From contig JAOQAG010000010.1 in NCBI GenBank assembly GCA_025963715.1, forward strand, positions 1 through 64,000: a stretch of DNA of 64,000 nucleotides, in the 5' to 3' direction. Positions 48,517-58,000 of the stretch are shown one piece after another. The position numbers and the translations under genes are program-made. The stretch is from Bacteroidota bacterium. GTDB taxonomy: Bacteria; Bacteroidota; Bacteroidia; 2-12-FULL-35-15. Positions within the stretch are counted from its first letter, which is position 1; each line of letters starts with the position of its first letter. A model generated the notes under the pieces. It was not told the origin of the DNA. It did no database searches and saw only the letters and a list, made by a program, of their open reading frames with translations.

Positions 48517-48545
48517 AAAACCCCGTGTTTGTTACACGAGGTTTT
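48517..48545. terminator. second terminator-like hairpin before the yqeY-type gene
   Basis: AAAACCCCGTGT/ACACGAGGTTTT with one mismatch, A-rich on the left and T-rich on the right, so active in both directions. It closely resembles the groL terminator and can end the leftward yqeY-type gene. Confidence 0.65.
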
Positions 48546-48578
48546 ATTTTATGGTTTGATTCGTCTAACATTTATGAG

Positions 48579-48600
48579 ATCCCGTGTCGGGGCACGGGAT
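48579..48600. repeat. GC-rich palindrome ATCCCGTG/CACGGGAT
   Basis: An 8-bp perfect stem with a TCGGGG loop, 40 bp downstream of the yqeY-type stop codon. Same style as the TCCCG...CGGGA palindromes at 18665, 19543 and 21546. Confidence 0.55.
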
Positions 48601-48639
48601 GACAGCATTATTAAAGATTTGTAATTAAACAGTAATGGT

Positions 48640-49083
48640 TTATTTACTCAACAATTCTTTTACGATAGTGGAAATTATTTTTCCATCGGCTTTACCGGCT
48701 AATTGTTTGGAAGCAACGCCCATTACTTTTCCCATATCGGCTGGAGATGATGCGCCAAGGGTAGCGATGATTTTTGCTACTTCTGCGCGGGTTTCATCTT
48801 CGGTCATTTGTTTTGGCAAATATGCCTCGATCACTGCTGCCTGCGACAATTCCACTTCTGCAAGATCTTCACGGTTTTGTGTTTTGTATACATCCGCCGT
48901 TTCTTTGCGCTGCTTTACCATTTTTTGCAAGGCTTTTGTTTCCGATTCGTCGGTGTAGCCTTCCGAAGATGTTTTTAATAATAAAATCGCGGATTTTACA
49001 GCGCGTAATGCTTCTAATTTTGCTGCTTCTTTTGCAAGCATGGCAGATTTAATGTCTGCGTTTATTTTTTCTTCTAAAGCCAT
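48640..49083 (-). CDS. GatB/YqeY domain protein
   Basis: 147 aa. The YqeY pattern is clear: LEEKINADIKSAMLAKEAAKLEALRAVKSAI, a central YLPKQMTEDETRAEVAKIIA, and GKVMGVASKQLAGKADGKIIS at the C-terminus. It resembles the tRNA-binding tail domain of GatB but stands alone; its exact role is not known (possibly tRNA or amidotransferase related). Cytoplasmic, monocistronic. Confidence 0.93.
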   Translation of the reverse strand: MALEEKINADIKSAMLAKEAAKLEALRAVKSAILLLKTSSEGYTDESETKALQKMVKQRKETADVYKTQNREDLAEVELSQAAVIEAYLPKQMTEDETRAEVAKIIATLGASSPADMGKVMGVASKQLAGKADGKIISTIVKELLSK

Positions 49084-49273
49084 TTTTTATAAGTTTAAAG
49101 TTGGAAAGTTTAAAGTTCAAAGTTTCTGTGTGTATTCTGTGTTTGTTAAGCTTGAAAGTTTCTGTGTGTATTCTGTGTTTGCAAAAATTGCGGTGTAAAC
49201 CTGTATGTTTTTTGAAACGGACAATAAATTTAAGTGTTTAAAGTTAAACAAAATTAGTGTTGTGAATTAATAT

Positions 49274-49281
49274 TAAATTTG
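49274..49281 (+). promoter_or_regulatory. candidate -7 promoter element of the 55-aa gene
   Basis: TAAATTTG fits TAnnTTTG, 25 nt before the ATG at 49307. No TTTG at the usual distance; a TTG lies 11 nt upstream. Confidence 0.35.
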
Positions 49282-49306
49282 GGATCGGATTTCAAAAAAA
49301 ATAAAG

Positions 49307-49474
49307 ATGGCGGATTTTAAAATTGAAATAGCAAAACCTTGTCGCGCCAGCTGGAAAGATATGACAGCAGCGGAACAAGGGAAATTTTCTACGATCCAGG
49401 CGAGAATGGATTCCACCAGGAAATACGAGGAACTGCAGGACAGCATTGCTACCTACAAAAAACAACCAAAATAA
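49307..49474 (+). CDS. 55-aa protein resembling the PCHENWDKMTPTEKGRFC head (absent from ORF track)
   Basis: The ATG frame reads MADFKIEIAKPCRASWKDMT and goes on AAEQGKFSTIQARMDS. This matches the start of a widespread Bacteroidota N-terminal module (xPCxxNWxxMTxxExGxFC). The second half of that module (CxSCxKxVxDF) is replaced by a charged helix ending YKKQPK. It could be a small stand-alone protein or the remains of a larger one. It converges with the porP-type gene, 19 bp away. No function can be given. Confidence 0.6.
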   Translation: MADFKIEIAKPCRASWKDMTAAEQGKFSTIQARMDSTRKYEELQDSIATYKKQPK

Positions 49475-49493
49475 TTTCTTAGATTTTGCTGCT

Positions 49494-50498
49494 CTAGAAT
49501 TTAGGGCAGGGAACGATCAATCGTTTTTTCTTTTTCTTGTTGAGCTTGCACAACTGGTATGCAACAGCAATTTCGTGCGCACCATTGGTCATGTTGGTAA
49601 GCTTGGAAATGGTGTAATCGTAGCTGTAGCCGATATTAAGACGATCGGTTTTGATGCCTATAATTACCGCAACAGCATCGTTGTTACTGTAACCGGGTTT
49701 GTAGGCTTTTAAGCCGGGAATCCCGCGATACCATACTCCTAAATTAAAAACGTATTGTGAGTAATAAACGCCGACATCGAGCTGATCGAATTTATTTTGT
49801 CCGTAATAATTAAACGCTGCTGAAAAGGATTTTCTCTGAAACTCATCTTTCTCATCTTCATTCACAAAATATTTATAACCGCCGTGAACGGAATATTTCA
49901 CGGGTAAAATTCCATCGGGATCACCGATAAACGATTCGTTGGGCTTGTTGAGGTGATACACGGAAACACCCAGCCAAGCTTCTTTTGTATAGGCCAATGC
50001 ACCGGCACCGATATCGAAAAACGTTTTGGTTTGTGTGGGTGTTTCTACTGTTGCTACTCCGTTCCCTCCTCGCGCGATCTGGTCGCCAAACAGCAGATCG
50101 CCGAAGTTGATGCTGCGGATGCCGATGCCGGGTTGCACGCCAACGCGCATGGTAATTCTTCTTGTCAGCGTTACTTCATACGCCAGCAAAGGATTAATGA
50201 TGGTGGTTTTTAAATTTCCGGATCCGGCTACATCGGTACCGAACACCAATCCAACGCCAATGCTGTTTTGCGGAATGTAATGATCAAAAGAAACCAAATA
50301 AGATTTGTAGGCTTTTGAAATTCCGGGCCATTGGTTGCGGTAAGTTGCTGAAACGCGCGAACATACATCTGCACCTGTAAATGCAGGATTCAGATACAGC
50401 GGCGAGGAATAGAACTGGGTAAAGTGCATATCCTGACCGGCGAGCTTACCGGAGGTAAGGAGCAAAATAAAAATGAAGAGTTTATAAAAATTTTTCAT
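49494..50498 (-). CDS. PorP/SprF family T9SS outer membrane protein
   Basis: 334 aa with a signal peptide and the family opening GQDMHFTQFYSSPLYLNPAFTGADVCSRVSATYRNQWPGI, then barrel strands. It ends in a basic tail (KLNKKKKKRLIVP). Its start overlaps the stop of the PorE-like gene by 4 nt, so it is translationally coupled in the SprB-type cluster. It is the likely SprF-type partner needed to export or anchor the giant adhesin. Confidence 0.9.
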   Translation of the reverse strand: MKNFYKLFIFILLLTSGKLAGQDMHFTQFYSSPLYLNPAFTGADVCSRVSATYRNQWPGISKAYKSYLVSFDHYIPQNSIGVGLVFGTDVAGSGNLKTTIINPLLAYEVTLTRRITMRVGVQPGIGIRSINFGDLLFGDQIARGGNGVATVETPTQTKTFFDIGAGALAYTKEAWLGVSVYHLNKPNESFIGDPDGILPVKYSVHGGYKYFVNEDEKDEFQRKSFSAAFNYYGQNKFDQLDVGVYYSQYVFNLGVWYRGIPGLKAYKPGYSNNDAVAVIIGIKTDRLNIGYSYDYTISKLTNMTNGAHEIAVAYQLCKLNKKKKKRLIVPCPKF

Positions 50499-52069
50499 CG
50501 GACACGATTTGTTAATCTGTATGATAATTCATTGTCGGAGTTCAAAACAACATTGGTTGTAAATGGCTCGTATCCCACTGCTTTTAGCGTGATCTGGTAT
50601 TCTTTGTTCGGCTCGGAGATCACAATTATTTTCCCGGTCTGGTCGTTTGATTTATAAATTCCGTATACTTTTTTTCCGGAAGGATCGGTCATTACGAGCT
50701 CTACTTTTTTAATGATATTGTTTTTATCGTCGAGCACATGTGCGCTGTAAACATTCAATGGCAAAGGGTTTGGAGAAAAAGTTACTTTGTAAATATCCTG
50801 CGAGCCAAATCCGCCTTCGCGTTCGGAAGAAAAATAACCGGCGGTTGCATCTTTGTTAAGTACGAAAAAAATATCGTCATCGCGCGTGTTGATCGGGTAG
50901 CCAAGATTTTCGGGCTCGGTAAAATTTCCGGCTTCATCAAAATTGGATTTAAACACATCGTAACCGCCCATGTTTTTGTGGCCTTCGGAACTGAAAAATA
51001 AAATATTCCCGGAAGGATGTACAAAAGGCGCATCTTCATTATATTCGGTATTGATGGTAGGGCCAAGGTTAAACGGGTTTCCCCATTTGCCATTCGGTAA
51101 TTTTTTGATCATGTAAATATCTTTTCCACCATATCCGCCGGGACGGTTACTGGAGAAAAAAATGGTGTTGTTATCCGGCGAATAACAGGCGCTGGTTTCT
51201 ACGTATTCCGGTGAGTTTACACTGGCAGTAAGAATTACCGGCGTGCCCCATTTGTTCATTTCAAATGTACTTTCGTAGATGTCACCTCCGCTCAGATCAG
51301 GGCTTGTACGATAGATCAGTAATTTTTCACCATCGGCAGAAAGGCCTGTACAGGCGTCGTGCAACGGTGTGTTGATGTTTGTATCCAGCATTACGGGATA
51401 TTGCCAGGTATCGCCAAATTTTGTGGATACATAAATGTCTTCGAAATATTCGCCCAGCGGATCTTTTTTATCATGCACATTGTTTTTTCTCCTGGAAGTA
51501 AAGATTAAAAAATCTTCCTGTCCCGGGATCAGGGGTGCATACTCTGCATATTCTGTATTGACAGTGCTTCCAAGGTTTTCTATCTGGATGTTGTTATCTT
51601 TTTTTCCTTCAAACAACATGGCATTGTAACATTTACTGATGAGATCGTTGATCTCTTTTGTGCTGTGCTCTTTGTCATCTGATTTTAATTCTTTATAGTG
51701 AGTAAAGCAGGCAATTGCTTTGTCGTCCTCCCGTAGCAAATGATTCAGCCTTCCGAGATAATAATTTGTTTCCGGAAAATGTTCCGGATTTACTTTATCA
51801 AAATATTTTTTCGATTGCATTTTCAAACTACGAATATTGTAATTGCAAATACCAAGCTTGTAATTGATCTCTTCGTTGGTGCTATCAAGTGCATGCAATT
51901 TCTGGTAGATCTCCAATGCTGCAGGGTAATTGCCATATTCCAATGCCTTATCCGCTTTCAGCCACAATTGATTGTCGTGCATGGAAGTGATCTGTGCAGA
52001 GGAAAACCGCGCCAGCACGAAAAATACAATAAGTAAAAAAATCCGTTTATCTGATAAGTGTAACATCAC
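50495..52069 (-). CDS. PorE-like TPR/PD40 protein without OmpA domain
   Basis: 524 aa. A signal peptide (about 1-25), TPR-like helices (about 30-140: YGNYPAALEIYQKLHALDSTNEEINYKLGICNY), then a PD40/beta-propeller region (about 165-410, repeated SxDGEKLLIYRTS, DNNTIFFSSNRPGGYGGKDIY, GNILFFSSEGHKNMGGYDVF). A carboxypeptidase-regulatory-like domain (about 425-515, KKVELVMTDPSGK) ends the protein. PorE-type proteins continue with an OmpA peptidoglycan-binding domain; here it is absent. It overlaps the adhesin stop by 23 nt and the next gene by 4 nt. Confidence 0.85.
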   Translation of the reverse strand: MMLHLSDKRIFLLIVFFVLARFSSAQITSMHDNQLWLKADKALEYGNYPAALEIYQKLHALDSTNEEINYKLGICNYNIRSLKMQSKKYFDKVNPEHFPETNYYLGRLNHLLREDDKAIACFTHYKELKSDDKEHSTKEINDLISKCYNAMLFEGKKDNNIQIENLGSTVNTEYAEYAPLIPGQEDFLIFTSRRKNNVHDKKDPLGEYFEDIYVSTKFGDTWQYPVMLDTNINTPLHDACTGLSADGEKLLIYRTSPDLSGGDIYESTFEMNKWGTPVILTASVNSPEYVETSACYSPDNNTIFFSSNRPGGYGGKDIYMIKKLPNGKWGNPFNLGPTINTEYNEDAPFVHPSGNILFFSSEGHKNMGGYDVFKSNFDEAGNFTEPENLGYPINTRDDDIFFVLNKDATAGYFSSEREGGFGSQDIYKVTFSPNPLPLNVYSAHVLDDKNNIIKKVELVMTDPSGKKVYGIYKSNDQTGKIIVISEPNKEYQITLKAVGYEPFTTNVVLNSDNELSYRLTNRVR

Positions 52070-55000
52070 CTGCTTTATTGAAAACTTTTCCGTTGTTTAA
52101 TTTTATGTATGCTTTCCAAATATATACATCCTGCTGACATAATTTACCTTTGTAATAACCATCCCATCCTTTTTTAATATCGAATGTTTCGAAGATCAGC
52201 TCACCCCAGCGATCGAAGATCTGTAATTTATAATCCGTTACACCCGATACATAAGCGAAAAACACATCGTTGGTAAGGCTACCGATATCATATCCTCCAC
52301 CACCCGGTCCGTCAGGATCCGGCGTAAACGCAGTTGGGAAGGTTACATCTGTATTTGTTGTAACGGTAGTGTATGCCGTATCAGGGCAACCCAATGGCGA
52401 TGTGGCGATCAGCTGCACCGGAAATGTTCCAATGGTCGTATATAAATGTTCGGGGTTAATGGCTCCGGATGTGCTTCCATCTCCAAAGCTCCAGCTATAG
52501 CTGCTTGCTCCCACCGACTGATTGGTACATACAAGCGGATCGTAAGGCAGATCCAGCGTTGTAGAATTTACGGAGAATGCTGCAACCGGGAACGGGTTTG
52601 CCTGGATCACCAGCGGCGATGAAGCATTGGTGCTTGTACAGCCATTTCCGGTAGTTACAGTGAGGTACACGTTGTAAATTCCCGGTGTGGTGTATACGTG
52701 TGTAGGATCGGATAATTGGGATGATGTTCCGTCGCCGAAGTTCCAGGACCAGCTGTGGATCTGATCCAGCGGATTTCCGGTTTGAGAGCTATCATAAAAC
52801 TGGATCGTATTGGGTACACACACAATATTCGAATCGGAGAAAATGATGAGCGTTGGTGGCGGACTGTACAGGATGGTTATGGAATCCATCACGGAAGTAC
52901 CGCAGGAATTGGTAACGGTTACCACGTAAGTTGTGGTTGGCGTTGTGGGCGTAACGGTAAAGCTGCCCGGGCCTGTTCCCAGTCCATTGTTCCATGAATA
53001 TGTAAGCGCGCCTGTTACACCCGTTGCCGTTGCCAGCACGGATGTGCTTTGTCCCGGACAGATCAGCGTAAGCGGACTGGTTACATCCACATTGGCACTT
53101 GTTAAATTCAACACAATGGTGGATACGGTATCCGGCGTACCGGCACATCCGAGCTGATCGTAAGCAATAACGGTATAGGTAGTGCTGGTGCCCGGAGAAA
53201 CAGCCAGCGTTCCGGAATTAACGGCACCCGAGGGCTGCCATGCATAAGAATAATTTCCTGCACCGCCGGTGGCTGTAGCTGTGACCGATCCTGTTGAGCC
53301 AAGGCAAATAGTATCTGCACTTCCGCCGCTGGTGATTACCTGCGTTGGCTGTATAAGTGTTACGTTGCTTACTACCACACAACCATTACCGTCCGTAGTA
53401 GTGAGTGTGTACGGCCCTGCGGCAAGATTGTTTGCCGTGCTGCCTGTTTGCCCGTCGGACCATAAGCAGGAATACGGCACGGTTCCGCCGCCGATGCTCA
53501 CCGTTGCACTTCCGTTGGTGCTGTTATAACACGTTGGATTTACAACCGTTGCAACCGATGTTGCAAGCACAGGAGGCTCTGTAATGTTTACGGATATAGA
53601 TGCCGGGCAATTGTGCTGATCGGTAACGCTTACCGTATAACTTCCCACCGGTAAGCCGGTTATGCCCGGAGTTGAAGCTGCTCCCGGCGACCATAAATAA
53701 TTATAGCCGGGTGTTCCGCCTGATGCTGCGGCAGTGATAGCGCCATTGCTTCCACCGTTACAGGACACATTTGTAAATGAAGCAGCTGTTAATACAACTG
53801 GTGCAGGCTGACTGATGGTTGTGGAAACAGTAGCGATACAACCCAGTGAATCGGTTACGGTGATCAGGTATGTACCGGCAACAAAACCAGTTCCTGTAGA
53901 AGCGGTACCACCATAAGGCTGCCAAACGCTGGTATAAGGAGATGTTCCGGAAGTAATGCTTGCTGTTGCACTTCCGTCGTTCATACCAAAACAGGAAACA
54001 TTGGTTACCGATGAAATGGCAACTGTTGGGCCCGGAATATTTGTAAGTGTTGCAGAAATGCTGCTTGCACAGTTTGCCGAATCCCTTACTACCAAAGTAT
54101 ATGAGCCTGGCCCAAGGTTATTGATACTGGAGGTGGTTGCACCGCCCGGTGTCCAGGAATACGTATATGGCGCTGTACCACCCGATACCATTGACGTTAA
54201 CACGCCATTTGGTAAACCGCAGGATGGATTTGTAATGGAAATAGTAGATGCCACAATGGTGGGCTGAGAAATAGCTACTGCTGAAATAGCCTGACAGCCA
54301 TGTGAATCGGTTACGAGCACAAAATAATTACCGGGCGATAAGCCGGAAGCTGTTGCTGCTGTACCGCCTGAAGGCGCCCAGAGATAGGAATAAGAAGGTG
54401 TGCCGCCTGCAGGTGTAACTGTGGCTGTACCGTTGGATCCGGCAAAACAAGTAGTACCCGAGCCGGTGCTGGTGGCTGTAAGTACCTGCGCTGGCTGCAT
54501 GATGGCAATGGTAGCTGTAGTGGAACAGCCCTGCAAATCGGTTACGGTTACAGTATACGTTCCCGCTGACAAGCCCGTTGCGGTTGCATTTGATCCGCCA
54601 TAAGGCGCCCAGCTATAAGAATAAAATGGCGTTCCGCCGCTGGCATTTACCGTTGCAGCACCATTGGATCCGCCAAAACAACTTACGTTGGAGGAGGATG
54701 AAATGCTGGCATTGAATACAGGCGGTTGCGTAATGGCTACCACTCCGGAAATGGTACAGGAGCTTGAATCCGTTACGAGAACGGTATAGGTTCCGGCATT
54801 GAGGAAATCAAGTGTGGAAGCGGTGCTTCCTCCCGGTGTCCATGCGAATGAATACGGAGTTGTACCACCATATACGGCAGCATCTGCAGATCCGTTACTG
54901 GAACCTGCACAGCTTACGTTAGTTCCGGTCAGGATCAATGAAAGCGCTAATGGTTCTGTAAGTGCAGGATCGGTTATCGCCGATGAGGTACAACCGTGTG

Positions 55001-58000
55001 CATCTGTAACGGTTATAGTATACGTTCCGGCAGATAATCCCGTTGCGGTTGGCGCAGAACCACCCGATGGCAGCCATGCATAACCGAAAGGCGCTGTTCC
55101 GCCCGTTACACCTACGGTTGCAGTACCATCCGTGCCGCCGTGGCAGCTGATATTGGTTGTGGAAACAATGGCAGCTACCGGACTTACATTGTCGTTTACA
55201 GTAACGGTATCGCTAAGCGTACACCCGTTATTATCGGTAACTACTACTGAGTAGGAACCCGGAAAAAGATTGCTGGCCGTATCATTTACGATACTGCCCG
55301 GTGTCCAGATAAATGTATATGGCACTGTACCGCCCGTGGACGTTGCAAATGCTTTTCCACTGGCCGTGCTGCAATTTGCATTCTGGCTGCTGGTAGCAAG
55401 TGTGAGCTGTGTTGGCTGTGTGAGTGTTACAGAATTTGTTACAGAACAATTGTTATTGTCTGTAACGGTTACAGTATATGAACCGATGCTAAGGCCTGAA
55501 AGATTTTGTCCGCTTACGCTTCCCGGCATCCAGCTGTAGTTATAAGGCGGAGTTCCGCCTGTAGCAAGCGATGCAGCAGCACCATTGGATCCGCCGAAGC
55601 AGGAAATATTAGTTGGTGTAACGCCCACTGCAAGTGCCTGAACAGGCTGGCCTACAGTGAATGGCAATGTCTGGATACAGCTATGAGCATCTGTTACCTG
55701 CACAGTATATGTATTTGCAGGCAGGCCGGTAACGGATGTCCCTGTACTTCCACCCGGTAACCATTGGTATGAATAAGGTCCGGTTCCACCGGTTGCACTT
55801 GCGGTTGCGCCACCATCGGTGCCACCGAAACAATTTACGGCAGTGGTTGTAAGCCCGATCACAATTGCTGGCGGCTGGGTAATGCTTGGTGTTGTGGTTG
55901 CGTTCGATTGGCAACCGTTTATATCTACTACGGTAACAGTATATGTACCTGCACTTAAGCCGGTTGCTGTAGGAGCGCTACCGCCTGCAGGAGTCCAGTT
56001 ATAGGTAAAAGGACCGGTACCACCAGCTACACCAACGCTTGCGGAACCATCGGACCCACCGTGGCAGCTTACATTAACGATGGAGAAAATGGTTGCAGAA
56101 GGACCCGAATTATCATTAACATTGGCTACCTGCGTGGCTGTACAGCCGTTTGCATCGGTTACAGTAACGTCATAAGCACCGGCAAGCAAGCTGGTTGCAG
56201 TAGCGGCGTTACCACCGCTTGGCGACCATACATAGGTATACGGACCCACTCCACCCGAAACTGTAACAGATGCAGATCCGGAGGGGGTGCCACAATTGGC
56301 ATTAACAACAGATGTGACAGGCATTATTTGTACCGGCTGCGATACCGCAACAGTATTAGTGCCTGTACAGCCATGCGAATCGGTTGCTGTAACAGTGTAT
56401 GTTCCTGCAGCCAGGCCGTTGGCCGTTGCTCCTGCAATGTTACCCGGCATCCAGTTGTACGTATATGGTCCTGTTCCACCCGAAGCTGCACCTGTAGCAG
56501 AACCGCTGGCTGCTCCATAACAAGCTGTTGGAACCGAAGATGTAGCAATAGTTACAGGTGCGGCAGGTTCTGTAATCACAACTGTACTGGTAGTTAAACA
56601 ACTGTGGTTATCCCTGATAGTAAGTGTGTATGTTCCGGCTGCAAGCCCCGAAATGGAGTTGGTAACAGCACCGCCCGGCGACCATAAATAAATGTAGTTT
56701 GGTGTACCACCCGAAGGAGTTGCAGAAACAGCGCCATTGTTACCGCCAAAACAAGCGACAGGTACAATAGGGTTAAAGTTGATTGCCAGCGGCGCCGGTT
56801 GCGGTACGTTTGCAGTTGCTGTGCTGGCGCAGCCTTTGGAATCGGTTACGGTTACGGTGTAAATTGTACCGCTTGCGAGGCCGGTTGCAGTGGCAGTGGT
56901 TGCACCGCCCGGCGACCAGGAATAAGTATAGCCGGGACTTCCGCCGGAATTGTGAACAGTTGCAGATCCATTATCGAGGTAATCGCAGGTTTCGGCTACT
57001 GTGGTGATGGATGACAGAACTACCGAAGGCTGGATCAGTGTAACTGTACCGGTTTTTGTACAGCCGTTTGCATCTGTTACGGTAACGGTATAACTGCCAA
57101 TTGGTAAACCGGTGGCTGTTGCTGCGGTTCCGCCAACAGGGCTCCAGCTGTAGTTGTATGGCAGTGTACCGCCTGTTACATTAGCTGTTGCAGTACCATC
57201 GCTTCCGTTAAAACAATTCACATTTGTTTTGGTAATGGTAATGGCCAGTACTGCCGGTTGCGTAATTACAAATGTATTGATCACCTGGCAGCCTTTGGAA
57301 TCGGTTACTTTAAGCGTATAGGTTCCTGCGGCACGTCCGCTGATGGAAGAAGTTGTAAGTCCGCCGGGTGTCCATAAATACGTATACGGCGGCGTACCAC
57401 CTGCAGACGTTGATACAATGGCTCCGTTGTTTCCGCTTGCGCAGGATACATTGGTGATCACACCCGTAACACTAACCGCAGTAGCGGGTTCTGTAATGGT
57501 TACCTGATTTTGTACGGTACAGCCATTGTTATCGGTAATGGTAACGGTATAGGTTCCGGCTGCTACACCTGTTAATGTTTGGGTGGTAGCGCCACCTGGC
57601 GCCCATGAATAGGTATAAGGAGCTGTTCCACCGGTAGGACTGGCTTTTACAGAACCGTTGTTACCACCGGTACAGCTTACATTCACCAGGTTGATCATGG
57701 TAACGGCTAATGGTGGAGGTTCGATAATTACAGCAAATGCATTAACGCTGCAGCCTTTTGAATCGGTAACGGCAACGGTATAAGTCCCGGCTGCTAATCC
57801 GCTGGCGGTGGCTGTTGTAGCACTACCCGGCGACCATGCATAACTGTAAGGAGGAGTTCCGCCAGCAGGCACAGCCGTTGCTGTTCCGTTAGAAGATCCG
57901 CTGCAGGTAACATTGGTAAGCGTTGTAGTTGCTGATAATACAGTAGGTTCAGTGATGTTGACAGAGTTTGTTGCACTGCAACCTCTTGCATCGGTTACGG

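Noticed and set aside
56061-56597. 178-aa and other + strand ORFs over the giant adhesin gene
   Set aside because: They are antisense shadows of the repeated SprB units; they repeat the same odd composition each time and have no independent support.
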